A stretch of 52,003 nt of DNA, taken from positions 1-52,003 of the forward strand of contig JAJDBB010000084.1 of assembly GCA_029261555.1 (NCBI GenBank), read 5' to 3'. Under the pieces are notes generated by a model. The model was not told the DNA's origin and did not search any database. It saw only the letters and a list, made by a program, of their open reading frames with translations. The DNA is from Nitrospinaceae bacterium. Lineage in GTDB: Bacteria; Nitrospinota; Nitrospinia; Nitrospinales; JACRGP01. A program made the translations under genes and the position numbers. Positions 41,101 through 48,475 of this stretch are shown here, piece by piece. Positions within the stretch are counted from its first letter, which is position 1; each line of letters starts with the position of its first letter.

Positions 41101-43838
41101 GCGCCCAACACGACGTCGTCAAACCCGTCGCCGTTAAAATCGCCCGCCGAAGCGACCGAAAAACCAATTTGATCAGGTGCGCTTTCACCCAGAATCACCA
41201 CGTCCGCCTGATTATCCGGGTCGGAAAAGGTTCCGGTCCTGCCGCCGAAAAAAATATAAACGGCGCCCGAATTGTTTCCGTTGTTATCTTGAAAATCCGC
41301 GCCAATGACGACGTCGTCCTTACCGTCGTTATTGAAATCGCCCGCCGAAGCGACAGACCCGCCCAGCTTGCCTTGGATGACCGAACCATTGACCACGACG
41401 TCTGCGTTGGCGTCCGGGTCGTTTGACTCGCCGGCCTTGCCGCCGAAGAAGATGAAAGCGGCGCCGCCGTCGACCGCGGCGTTGTCGTCCAACCGGGCGC
41501 CGATGATCACGTCGCCCAAACCGTCGCCGTTGAAATCGCCCGCCGACGCGACCGAGACGCCAAAAGAACCGCCATTTTCCAGAGCGTTGATCTGAACGTC
41601 GCCTACTTCGCTGAACCGGCCAAACGCAATGAAGGCGCTGCCAGAACTGCTCCCATTATTGTCGTCGTCAAAAGCGCCAACGATAATGTCGTCCAAGCCG
41701 TCGTTGTTGAAGTCCCCGGCTGAAGCCACTGAAAAACCCAATTGATCGCCCACGTCCAGCCCGTGAATCACGGCGTCGGCGCCTAACTCCGGGTCCACAA
41801 AAACTCCGGTCTTGCCGCCGAAGAAAATATATGCGCTTCCTGCATCCACTACGTTACTGTCACTTCTAAATGCTCCAACCACAACGTCGCTTAGCCCGTC
41901 GCCATTAAAGTCGCCCGCCGAGGCAACCGAAGCTCCGAAAAAGTCAAAATCGCTTTTGCCATAAAAAACGACGTCGGCATCCGTGTCGGGACTGTTAAAA
42001 GTTCCCAGTTTGCCGCCAAAGAAAATATATGCAGCGCCGGAACTCGTCCCGTTATTATCATTTCCCGCCGCGCCGACAATGAGATCGCCTTTGTTGTCGT
42101 TGCTGAAATCCCCGGCTCCGGCAACATCGCCTCCAAAACCGTCCCCGGCGCTTTGACCGTGGAGAACCACATCCGCCTCTGTATCTGGATTGGAAAACGT
42201 TCCCAGTTTGCCGCCGAAGAATATGAACGCGCTTCCAGAATCGGAGCCGTTATTGTCGTCGCCAAAAGCCCCAACCACGACGTCGTCAATACCGTCGCCG
42301 TTAAAATCGCCCAATGAGGAAACTGACTCGCCAAACTGATCCCCCGCGCTTTGGCCGTTTAAAACCACTTCGGCTTGAGTATCCGGACTGTTAAATGTTC
42401 CGGTTTTCCCCCCAAAGAATATAAACGCGCTCCCGGAAAGCGATCCGTTATTGTCATCGGCAAATGCGCCGACAATAACGTCGTCGATTCCGTCGTCGTT
42501 GAAATCGCCAGCAGACGAAACATCCTTGCCGAACCGATCATTTGCGCTTTGGCCTATCAGAACCACGTCCGCTTGAGTATCTGGGGCGTTAAAAGTCCCG
42601 GTCCTGCCGCCGAAGAATATAAACGCGCTCCCTGAGTCAAACCCGTTGTTGTCGTCGAATCGGGCGCCAATAATAACGTCGCTCTTGCCGTCGTCGTTGA
42701 AATCGCCCGCCGAAGCGACCGAATATCCCAATTCATCACCCGCGTCCTGCCCATGAATAACAACGTCTGCTTCTAAATTGGGATCGTTTTTAATACCAGT
42801 AATGCCGCCAAAGAAAATATACGCGGACCCGGAGTCGATTCCATTGGCGTCGCTTAGACGCGCGCCAACGATCACGTCGCCTTTGGCGTCGCCGTTGAAA
42901 TCGCCCGCCGACGCAACGGAAAATCCCAGTTCATCCTGCAAAGTTTCACCGTTAATAATTACGGGGCTGAGGTCGGAGTTGAACTGGATCGAGGGATCGG
43001 CCCAGATGGGAAATACCGGCGAGCCGCCGGAGGCAGAATTGAGCGCCAGGGTCAGCGTGTCGCCTTCACCGTTGAGAGAACGCTCGGTTCCTTTATGGAT
43101 GCGATATTGAATGTTATTGGATGATCCGGCCTTTTGGGCGGAGGAGTAAACGTATTTATCACCGACGCCGTCGATGTACTCCGGGCGCGGGATTACGAAC
43201 AGGATTTTCTCTTCGCCCGGCTGGTCGCCGTAACGCTTTTTCAAAAAGCGGCTGATGCGGCTCGCCATGACGTCGTCGGACAGATTGCGAACCTCGCTCA
43301 ACGGGTCGCTTTTCTTCACCACTTCAACGCTGCCGTCGGCTTTCGCTCTCAGCGTCCCGCCTTCGAAACGCCAGCTCACCGCGGACCCTTCGGCGTCCAG
43401 CGCCGCCGCATCGGGGAGGTAGACAAATTCGCGCAGTTCCATGCGCAGGGAATCGAATCGGTACAGAATGGATTTTTTCGCGCCGCGATAAATCAGGTAG
43501 CGACCGCGAAGCTCGGCCTCATACGTTTCACTACCCACAAGATACTGTTTGACCGCTCCTAACTGAGTCCGAATCCGGATAGGCGTATCGGCGTCCAGAG
43601 TTTTAGGGAAAAAAACTTCGGCTTCCGAGACCTTCAAGGAAAAGGAGCCGTCGCCTTCCGAAGCGAAACTTTGCCTTTCATTACGATTCCAAAGCCGGTC
43701 GAAACTGAGAACCGGATCGAGCGCGTCGCTTTGAACGGCGTTCGCCAAATCTTTAGGCGTAGAAGAAGCAAAGACAGAACTCGATATAAATGCGCATAAC
43801 AAAACAGCGATTAAAATGACAGGAGCGATGCGTTTCAT
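35103..43838 (-). CDS. Giant secreted FG-GAP/Ig-like repeat protein with His/Asp-rich tail
   Basis: 2911 residues from the ATG at 43838 (an upstream TTG at 43853 is also in frame; neither has a clear ribosome-binding site). A Sec signal peptide ends near SSVFA. After a roughly 265-residue N-terminal region with no recognised family come 21 FG-GAP repeats (about 42965 down to 38865), each with a calcium-loop core like DFNGDGxxDVIVGA. They split into three groups of seven. Next are a Pro-rich linker, a BACON-like domain, about ten Ig-like DUF5011/HYR domains of about 78 residues (roughly 38210 to 35880), a short globular domain, and a tail of about 115 residues made mostly of Asp, His, Lys and Gly. 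It is probably cell-surface or extracellular, in adhesion or metal binding. No LPXTG, autotransporter barrel or type IX signal was recognised. Function unknown. Confidence 0.9.
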   Translation of the reverse strand: MKRIAPVILIAVLLCAFISSSVFASSTPKDLANAVQSDALDPVLSFDRLWNRNERQSFASEGDGSFSLKVSEAEVFFPKTLDADTPIRIRTQLGAVKQYLVGSETYEAELRGRYLIYRGAKKSILYRFDSLRMELREFVYLPDAAALDAEGSAVSWRFEGGTLRAKADGSVEVVKKSDPLSEVRNLSDDVMASRISRFLKKRYGDQPGEEKILFVIPRPEYIDGVGDKYVYSSAQKAGSSNNIQYRIHKGTERSLNGEGDTLTLALNSASGGSPVFPIWADPSIQFNSDLSPVIINGETLQDELGFSVASAGDFNGDAKGDVIVGARLSDANGIDSGSAYIFFGGITGIKNDPNLEADVVIHGQDAGDELGYSVASAGDFNDDGKSDVIIGARFDDNNGFDSGSAFIFFGGRTGTFNAPDTQADVVLIGQSANDRFGKDVSSAGDFNDDGIDDVIVGAFADDNNGSLSGSAFIFFGGKTGTFNSPDTQAEVVLNGQSAGDQFGESVSSLGDFNGDGIDDVVVGAFGDDNNGSDSGSAFIFFGGKLGTFSNPDTEADVVLHGQSAGDGFGGDVAGAGDFSNDNKGDLIVGAAGNDNNGTSSGAAYIFFGGKLGTFNSPDTDADVVFYGKSDFDFFGASVASAGDFNGDGLSDVVVGAFRSDSNVVDAGSAYIFFGGKTGVFVDPELGADAVIHGLDVGDQLGFSVASAGDFNNDGLDDIIVGAFDDDNNGSSSGSAFIAFGRFSEVGDVQINALENGGSFGVSVASAGDFNGDGLGDVIIGARLDDNAAVDGGAAFIFFGGKAGESNDPDANADVVVNGSVIQGKLGGSVASAGDFNNDGKDDVVIGADFQDNNGNNSGAVYIFFGGRTGTFSDPDNQADVVILGESAPDQIGFSVASAGDFNGDGFDDVVLGAPGDGLNGAFSGTAYVVFGGITGTITDPDNQADVVIRGQKVLDQLGVSVSSAGDFNGDGFDDVVVGGRYDNNGRSNSGSAFIFFGQNPVGQIVMDAHVSADVTLNGQSAQDGFGDFVSSAGDFDGDGKGDVIVGARNDDNGGVSAGAAFVYLGGKVGTFNDPDTDAELVINGQDSFGRLGYSTANAGDVNGDGLSDVIVGAPFDDINGIDAGRAFVFYGGQFGTITNATAQANLVFEGQSAGDNFGLSVASAGDFNGDGNTDLIFGAPEDKVGGANPKGSVFISQGSSKGVFDLKVNATGTDDAFGYSVASAGDFNNDGFDDVIVGARLDDTAAVDGGSAYIFLGGITGQINLPNTEADVVVHGQNAGGRLGGSVSSAGDFNGDGFSDVIIGADFNDNNGSNSGNAYIFYGGAGVSGVFSDPDTQADIVFTGQGVDDQVGWSVASAGDFNGDGKSDVVIGAPGDPHGGIQSGSAYVFFGGLVGNVTNPDTQADVVVHGEDPFNQLGVSVAGAGDFNGDGLDDVVVGARYDNNGRIKSGAAFIFFGGRLGTFSSPTTEADVVLNGQGTNDFFGDWVAAAGDFNGDGKSDVVVGAALDDNNGKDNSGAAFVYFGGKLGTFNNPDTDADAVFNGQTSQDNFGRSAVSAGDLNGDGKSDLIVGAPKDDSNGNDAGRAFIFFGGNTGTFNNPDTQADFILEGPRTLSRFGFSVASAGDFDGNTLDDLVIGAWFDDLNGVKSGSSFVYFSRSTVPPPPNILTIVNLPAGVPNPVPSLGTVQMSFLAQDVLGSVLNHSWSVDCGGAISNGVFDNSLIQNPVWSAPQNLTGADIVCNLTVSVDNGPNGTLLTEIVGITVQTEPPELSITPLTNLSATGNFGGPFAPNSAVYTLTNIGVGSSSFTFASDVPWLSFDVSGAVVLAETAATTVTTSINASANTLAVGTHTGTITIDHIEGASDTTRTVTLTVVDATPPVITVLGANPASVDLGAVYSDAGATALDDVDGPVAVTTTGLPIDTSAVATFTVTYTATDSAGNIGTATRTVNVADTLAPTITAPAAITIEATGFTTTVTSGDIGGPATATDNVGVVSITFAPGVLNLGANTVTWTATDAAGNFATADQTVTVVDTTDPTVTAPPTASFEASGLSTPLTQVDYGTATGTDAVGPVTITDNAPAVFSLGLTTITWTATDGEGNFVTADQIISLQDTTAPTVTAPATASFEATGLATPLTQVDYGTATGTDAVGPVTITDNAPAVFSLGLTTITWTATDGEGNFTTADQTVTVVDTTGPAIAAPAAVTTEATGLTTPLTQLDYGTATGTDTVGPVTITNNAPAVFPLGLTVITWTATDGAGNSNSAPQNVTVQDATGPAITVLGANPATVNAGATYSDAGATALDLVDGAVAVVASGLPINTSIPGTFTVTYTATDSAGNTTSATRTVNVTDSTPPAILVLGDNPATVEVNGVYSDAGATAADDVDGPVPVTASGLPVPTSSLGTFTVTYTAVDSAGNATSATRTVNVVDTTPPVIVVAGANPATAEAGDPYVDAGASATDNVDGAVAVTVSGLPINTSIPATFTVTYTAVDSAGNATSATRTVNVVDTTPPVIVVAGANPVTAEAGAPYVDAGASATDNVDGAVAVTASGLPINTSVPATFTVTYTATDSSGNSATATRTVNVVDTTAPTITAPPDVIAPATGPLTNPPLGTPTVFDAVGPVTVTNDAPAAGFPPDSTTVVIWTATDGAGNSNTSTQNVTIELSEFDMRVWIEKARVHLHPSHPNKDDFKIYGVYELDPNSDGIDPLTEEVTVVFGDFTQVLPVGSFVRKDSKFVFQVGGNVSGLKKVEIRDDGRFKVYGKNLDLTGNDFSQPIDFGLTVGDDVGATTIPFDDKLRFKGEKHGHGHDDDDGDDGDDDDSDDDDSNDDDDSDDGKDKKHKHHGKHKGHHKNGHDHDHDHDGKDKHHDKHDKGHGHDHDGDDDDDDDDDDKNKKHKNYKKHGKHKGNGHGHDHDDDD
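35880..38215 (-). repeat. Tandem Ig-like domain repeats within the giant gene
   Basis: About ten units of roughly 234 nt (78 codons). The block CCACGTTCAC recurs at 36101, 36335 and 36569, exactly 234 nt apart, and flanking sequence is nearly identical between neighbouring units. DUF5011-type units (ANPAT...YVDAGASATDNVDGAV) and HYR-type units (SFEATGLATPLTQVDYGTAT) occur in blocks, showing unit-by-unit duplication. Confidence 0.85.
38865..42965 (-). repeat. 21 FG-GAP repeats in three sets of seven
   Basis: Each unit is about 65 codons: a lead strand such as VVxHGQ, then FGxSVASAGDFNGDGxxDVI, then a D-N-G-rich loop and SGSAFIFFGG. Set boundaries fall near 41600 and 40225. There the usual linker (FGG..G....PDTxAD) is replaced by unlike sequence (FGRFSEVGD; SQGSSKGVFD; FSRSTVPPPP at the end). 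The sets measure about 453, 458 and 453 residues. Confidence 0.85.
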
Positions 43839-43947
43839 AATTTTATTTTTCAATTAGGTTGCGGAAAGTGATCCGTAATTTTTTCCTTAAAAATTTTTCT
43901 ACCGCAAAGAAGGTATCGTTCCTTATTCCTAAATTGCGGATGCTAAA

Positions 43948-43976
43948 TTTATAACAAGGAAAACCCCCAATTACAA
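43948..43976 (-). promoter_or_regulatory. Possible promoter of the giant FG-GAP gene
   Basis: Minus strand TTGTAA (43971-43976), 17-nt spacer, TATAAA (43948-43953), in an AT-rich stretch. The leader would be about 100 nt. Moderate match only. Confidence 0.4.
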
Positions 43977-44150
43977 TACGTCCAGGGCTCTCTAAGCCAT
44001 TGTTAACACAACCGTTACATCAACACCCTAAAGCGCTGAAAACAAAGGGGTTCAAAATCGGTAAAATCGGCGTTTTTCGGGTGTTTTTTGGCTTTAAGGA
44101 AGGGGTTTTGGATTTCGGGGAGAACTCTGGTCGTATTTTGAATACGCCGA

Positions 44151-44219
44151 CCGGGCAACGCCCGGTGGAAAAGTATGAGACGCCAAGCTCACTATAGCCT
44201 GTAGCGTTTCTCTAACAAG
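44151..44219 (+). repeat. Intergenic palindromic repeat, full-type copy
   Basis: Head CCGGGCAACGCCCGGTGG at 44151-44168, tail GAGACGCCAAGCTCAC at 44177-44192, then GTTTCTCTAACAAGTCGC. It is followed directly by another full copy, in the same orientation. Confidence 0.75.
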
Positions 44220-44228
44220 TCGCGTCTA

Positions 44229-44335
44229 CTGCCCCGGCGGCGAGCAGCCGGGCAACGCCCGGTGGAAGGGTTGGAGATACAAGCTCACCACGGATGAAAC
44301 ATTGCCCTTAAACATTACACTAATTGGGTCCAGCG
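44229..44335 (+). repeat. Intergenic palindromic repeat, second full-type copy
   Basis: Lead GCCCCGGCGGCGAGCAG, head CCGGGCAACGCCCGGTGG at about 44248-44265, tail GGAGATACAAGCTCACC at 44273-44289, then CCTTAAACATTACACTAATT. The end of the element reaches the stop codon of the amidohydrolase gene, so it may also end that transcript. Confidence 0.75.
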
Positions 44336-45552
44336 GTACGCCGGCCGGCGATCATTGAGAAGTCCACTGCGTCGCGGGCGGGGTCGAAAGGCAAATCCGC
44401 CCAGCGCTCCGGCGGGCGTTCGTAACGAAAAGCAATCAGGTCTGCGCGTTGTCCTGGAGCCAGGGTTCCCGAGGTCAGGCCCAACGCTTTGGCGCCTCCC
44501 ACTGTCGCCATACGCAAAATCTCTTCGCGGCTGACGTCGGGGAGCATGGTTTCCGCAACGCGCAACTCATGCAAAAAGTTCAGCGACTCGTTACTCGCCA
44601 ACGAATCCGTTCCCAGTCCGACGCCGACGCCCCGGTCCAGCAGTTTACGCACGGGAATCCATTGCCGACGGCCAAACCAATGCGTACTGGCTGGGCAAAA
44701 CACCGCATGCGTTCCGCGCTCTGCCAGCAAATCGATATCCGCGTCGTCAATATGATTGAGATGCACGGCGGCGAGCGAATCCAGCGCCCCCATGCCGTCC
44801 AGATACGCCGTCGGACTCATGCCGGGCGGCTTCCAACCTTCCCAGAAAACGTTGCGGCTCCGCAGAAAAGTTTCCAACTCGCCGCCGCCCTCGTTTAAAA
44901 AGCGCGTCTCCTCCTCAAACTCGGCCACGTGGCAGGACAGTGGGCAGTCGTAACGCTTTGCCAGCGCTTTCAATCCCGCAAACAATTGGGGCGAAACCGA
45001 ATACGGCGCGTGCGGGGCAAGCCCCAAACGAAAACGGGCGCCGACGTTCAAATGTTCTTCCAATATGGGTTGCAGGGTTTGCAACACCGCGTCGCGCGCG
45101 GCGGGGTCGAATCCCAGTACCTCCAGATACAATACCTGGCGGAACGGCAGGGCCGCATAATCGGAGATCAGTTCCGGATAGGACAGGTAATCGCCCAACT
45201 GGCACACGCCGGAACGGAGCATCTCCTCCGCGCCCGCATGCAGGGCGTCTACCCGCTCGCCCCAGGGAATCGTTGCGTTTTGCGCCACCAGCGCCGCCGC
45301 CCAGTCGGTGAATTTTTCCCGCCGCTCCACTTTGCCGCTCAGCGCCGAAAGCGTCAGGTGGCAATGCGCGTTCACGAATCCGGGCATGACCAGGCAGTCG
45401 GAGAGATCGATCGTTTTTCCGGCAAACGGCTCGACAGAGCGAACTGAAATTTCGCGGACGGTTCCATCCTGAACGATCAACTCGCCGTCGTCTATTTCAT
45501 CTCCCGCCATGGGGAGCAAATGGCCGAACTTTATTCTAACGGGAGTCGACAT
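44320..45552 (-). CDS. Amidohydrolase-superfamily deaminase (aminofutalosine/SAH deaminase type)
   Basis: Metal-dependent hydrolase, 410 residues, cytoplasmic. His63 and His65 in the HxH strand (GFVNAHCHLTLS), His208 (SCHVAE) with Glu211, His264/His267 and the catalytic Asp316 (GLGTDSLASNESL) give a complete active site. The segments APHAPYSVS and GTDSLASNESLNFLHELR resemble the Helicobacter-type aminodeoxyfutalosine deaminase of menaquinone synthesis; SAH/methylthioadenosine deaminase is the main alternative. Its start overlaps the end of the PDZ-repeat gene by 17 nt, so the two are cotranscribed. Confidence 0.75.
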   Translation of the reverse strand: MSTPVRIKFGHLLPMAGDEIDDGELIVQDGTVREISVRSVEPFAGKTIDLSDCLVMPGFVNAHCHLTLSALSGKVERREKFTDWAAALVAQNATIPWGERVDALHAGAEEMLRSGVCQLGDYLSYPELISDYAALPFRQVLYLEVLGFDPAARDAVLQTLQPILEEHLNVGARFRLGLAPHAPYSVSPQLFAGLKALAKRYDCPLSCHVAEFEEETRFLNEGGGELETFLRSRNVFWEGWKPPGMSPTAYLDGMGALDSLAAVHLNHIDDADIDLLAERGTHAVFCPASTHWFGRRQWIPVRKLLDRGVGVGLGTDSLASNESLNFLHELRVAETMLPDVSREEILRMATVGGAKALGLTSGTLAPGQRADLIAFRYERPPERWADLPFDPARDAVDFSMIAGRRTAGPN

Positions 45553-47980
45553 GGATCCCCCACTTGGTTTGGAATGTCAAACTGTTGTCTTTTCCCTCGG
45601 GCGAATAGCGGTCCGCGCCCCCGCCGGTATCGAACAGCAGTCCGAAGCTTCCCAACTCGCGCGCGGCGGCGTAGTTCCCGCGACCCTGCCCCATCCCTTT
45701 GACGAAATATTCGTCGTCGCCTGCAACGTCCGCGAGGACGCCAATTCCGTTGTCGTTGCCCGCGCCCTGGGCGATCACGCCGGAGACATAGCGGTCGTTT
45801 CCACCGTTGTCGAGCAAAAATCCGGCGCCGTAATCGTGCCCGCATCCCTGCGCGACGCCGAAGTCGGCCAGGTAATTGTCGTTGCCAGCGCGGTCCAGCA
45901 GAACCCCAGCGGAGAAATGAATCCCGGCGCCCTGGGCGTAGCGTCCAGCGACATAATTATCGTCCCCGGATTGGTCGGACAAAATTCCCAGCGCGTACCA
46001 GTACGACGCGCCCTGCGCGAAATAGTCGGCGACGTAAGTATCGTTTCCCTCGGCGTCCGCCAGGATTCCCACGCCGCCCGAAGCGCCGACGGGCGTGTCC
46101 CAGGGGCGGTAGCCGTAGCCGAATCCCTGAGACAAGGATTGATACGCCTTGCCCGGTTCACGGTCGTCGCCAAAGGTTCCGCCGGCGAAGTAATGGTCGT
46201 TTCCTCCGGCCTCCACCAGCGCGCCGTAGCCTTTGACGAATCCCAACCCCTGGGCGTAGCGTTTGGCGGAATAGCGATCGTCGCCCGCGCCTTCCGCCAG
46301 CAAACCGACGCCAAACGCGGCGGCGCCCTGCACGGCGGACCCAGCCTGATATTCGTCGTCTCCCGCCATGTCAACGAAAACCCCGACGCCGAACAGTCCC
46401 GCGCCCTGTGAATAATCTTTAGCCAGGTAGCGGTCGTCGCCCTGCACGTCGATCAAAAACCCCGCGCCCAAAAATCCCGCCCCCTGCGAAAAATCGTCCG
46501 GAGCGGAATACAAATCGTTACCCGTAAGATCGATCGCAACTTGAAAGGGATACGCCAAGGTACTGCCGCCGGCGTGATTAAAATATTTGTCGTCGCCGCC
46601 CAGGTCGATGATCAACGCCGCGTCTTCCGTGTAAACGTTGTCGCCTTCGCCGCCGATCAAAACTTTACCCGCCGGCGTTTCGATGGTCAGTAAGTTGTCG
46701 CGCTCGTAAACGTACCAGTCGTTCGGATAACGTTGCAACGACGGCGAGTCCTCGGCCCAGCCCGCCAGCGCGTCGACGTCCAGCGTTCGCGCAAGGTCCA
46801 GTCCGGCGGAAAGCAGGAGGGCAAAATCCATTTTGAGCGCCGACTCAAAAAATTCGCGTTGGCTCTTTTCCAATTTCTTTAAATCTTTTTCTTTCGGCGG
46901 CTCGCCATTTTCTTCCGGGCTGGGTTTCAACAGCTCCCGTCCCTCTTTCATGAGGCGGTTGATCTCGCCTGCGCTCAGGGTCGCCAAAGCGCGGGAGCGT
47001 TTTTTGCGGGCTTGCTCAATGACCACGACCACGCGCTCCGCAAGCTCGCTCAGGTCTCGCGCGGGCGAGACGTTGATAGTTTCCGTCGGCAAGTCGAGCG
47101 CTTCCATTCCCGCCGCGATCAACATCGCCAAGTCTTTACTGTCGTCGCTAAACGCTTCGTCGAGCGGGCGCGTCAATTGCGCCGTTACGCGCGGCAGGTC
47201 CATGGGATTGGAAAGGACATAGTTAATCTCGCTCAACCGGAAATGGTTATACTCGTCGTCCTTTTCCAACATGGACGACGCCTCGCGCGTTTTCTGGCGA
47301 AACTCTTCCAACAAATTGGAATAGTCCCAACCCAATTGGCCCTTTTCCAGCGCGGTTCTTAACAAGGATTCGTTCTCGCGCGGCCCTGCAAGCTCCGGGT
47401 GGGATTTCAAAACCGTTCGCGTGGTCAGGCGCTTCCCCAGATCGGCTGTAACTTCCCGCGCTTCGCCGGCGCGCAAAATTTTCAGGACGATGGAATCGCC
47501 GATATTTTTCTTTCCAATCCATTTGCGAAAATACCCCAGCGCCGGACTCCCCGTTTGCTCGCCGAACCTTCCTTCGGACGATCCCACTATCACGTCGCCG
47601 CGCAAAAGCCCGGCGTTCTCTGCGGCGGAGAGGGGAAAGACCGTTGCTATCTCTATTGCCGGAAACGTCTCGCCGGTTGCAGGATCAACGGGCGGCGGTT
47701 CCGGCGATTTCATACCGATCCCCAACCACGGACGTCTTAGTCGCGGAGTTTTATGTTCATTGCGAGATTTTACGCCCGCGAAAAATTCCGGCGAGAGGTG
47801 GAACAAGGCGTCGAACCGCGCCGGGTCTTCATTGATCTCCTTGCCCAGTTCGGGTCCAGCGGAGTAATTAAACTCGCGGGATTGAGGAACGTCGGATTCT
47901 CCGCCCCAAACCAGCGGGGTCCATATCAAAATTAATCCGACTATCAACGCGGGGATTTTTATTGAAAGATATCTTTTCAA
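45536..47980 (-). CDS. Secreted PDZ-domain protein with long-period G(D/N)DxY repeats
   Basis: 814 residues. TTG start at 47980 (MKRYLSIKIPALIVGLILIW) with a signal peptide ending near residue 26. A PDZ domain spans about 83-183 (PWLGIGM; AGLLRGDVIVGSSEGRF). A helical, charged region follows (about 200-420). From about 445 there are twelve or so units of 22-28 residues (one longer) with the pattern DxxG(D/N)DxY...(Y/F)(S/A)QGA(G/S)...GxGxLx. The G(D/N)DxY turns recall RTX calcium loops but the spacing is far longer. Likely a periplasmic or secreted beta-solenoid. Function unknown; no protease domain is attached. Confidence 0.85.
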   Translation of the reverse strand: MKRYLSIKIPALIVGLILIWTPLVWGGESDVPQSREFNYSAGPELGKEINEDPARFDALFHLSPEFFAGVKSRNEHKTPRLRRPWLGIGMKSPEPPPVDPATGETFPAIEIATVFPLSAAENAGLLRGDVIVGSSEGRFGEQTGSPALGYFRKWIGKKNIGDSIVLKILRAGEAREVTADLGKRLTTRTVLKSHPELAGPRENESLLRTALEKGQLGWDYSNLLEEFRQKTREASSMLEKDDEYNHFRLSEINYVLSNPMDLPRVTAQLTRPLDEAFSDDSKDLAMLIAAGMEALDLPTETINVSPARDLSELAERVVVVIEQARKKRSRALATLSAGEINRLMKEGRELLKPSPEENGEPPKEKDLKKLEKSQREFFESALKMDFALLLSAGLDLARTLDVDALAGWAEDSPSLQRYPNDWYVYERDNLLTIETPAGKVLIGGEGDNVYTEDAALIIDLGGDDKYFNHAGGSTLAYPFQVAIDLTGNDLYSAPDDFSQGAGFLGAGFLIDVQGDDRYLAKDYSQGAGLFGVGVFVDMAGDDEYQAGSAVQGAAAFGVGLLAEGAGDDRYSAKRYAQGLGFVKGYGALVEAGGNDHYFAGGTFGDDREPGKAYQSLSQGFGYGYRPWDTPVGASGGVGILADAEGNDTYVADYFAQGASYWYALGILSDQSGDDNYVAGRYAQGAGIHFSAGVLLDRAGNDNYLADFGVAQGCGHDYGAGFLLDNGGNDRYVSGVIAQGAGNDNGIGVLADVAGDDEYFVKGMGQGRGNYAAARELGSFGLLFDTGGGADRYSPEGKDNSLTFQTKWGIHVDSR

Positions 47981-48001
47981 ATAATTTTCTCGCGGAAAGA
48001 T

Positions 48002-48460
48002 TTAGAAAAATGTTTTTGATTTGTAGTCGGCGTAATTCTCGCCAAACTTTTCCTGAAGGGCGCGTTCTTCCAGCCGGGCGCGAACCAGGTTCAACGGCAA
48101 AACCACGACGGCGAGGTAGATCAGGCCGAAGCGCGATCCGCTGGCGATGAAAATTCCCAACAGGGTGAAAAAGATTCCGACATAAATCGGGTGGCGCAAA
48201 AATTTGTAAACGCCGCGCGCTACCAACCGGTCGCTTCCCGGAAGTACGGCGAGTGATTTGCCCAAAGCGCCCATGGCCGCAATCCACAGAAGCGCTCCCG
48301 CCACGCCCACGCCCCATCCCAGCCAGGCGACGGCGCGGTCGCCAAAGCCAAAATCTTTGGGCGCCAACCATACGACAACGAGCGGCAACAAATAAAGCGA
48401 CGGAATCAAAATCTCCAGCGCGAATTTCTGATTAGGACTGAGCGTTTTCAAGGAAAGCAT
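48002..48460 (-). CDS. ICMT-like membrane methyltransferase family protein
   Basis: 152 residues with about four membrane segments. The C-terminal half has the isoprenylcysteine carboxyl methyltransferase/PEMT-type signature: GVYKFLRHPIYVGIFF, then RARLEERALQEKFGENYADY. Members methylate membrane-bound or lipid substrates using SAM; the bacterial substrate here is unknown. It lies 15 nt after lpxK and 21 nt before the PDZ-repeat gene, within one operon. Confidence 0.75.
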   Translation of the reverse strand: MLSLKTLSPNQKFALEILIPSLYLLPLVVVWLAPKDFGFGDRAVAWLGWGVGVAGALLWIAAMGALGKSLAVLPGSDRLVARGVYKFLRHPIYVGIFFTLLGIFIASGSRFGLIYLAVVVLPLNLVRARLEERALQEKFGENYADYKSKTFF

Positions 48461-48475
48461 CGGAGACTCATTTTT

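Larger units (their letters stand above)
43854..44319. other. Intergenic region before the giant gene
   Basis: This 466-nt region lies between the amidohydrolase stop and the giant gene. The half nearer the giant gene is AT-rich with a possible promoter (43948-43976). The other half holds two copies of the palindromic repeat. A short frame across this region has no family resemblance and overlaps the repeats. Confidence 0.65.

Noticed and set aside
35880-42965. Regular repeats that could be taken for a CRISPR array
   Set aside because: The repeats are codon-phased, about 195-234 nt long and inside one reading frame; no short repeat/unique spacer pattern and no cas genes are present.
44000-44197. 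65-codon plus-strand frame upstream of the giant gene
   Set aside because: It runs through a palindromic repeat copy, lacks a ribosome-binding site and has no recognisable family.
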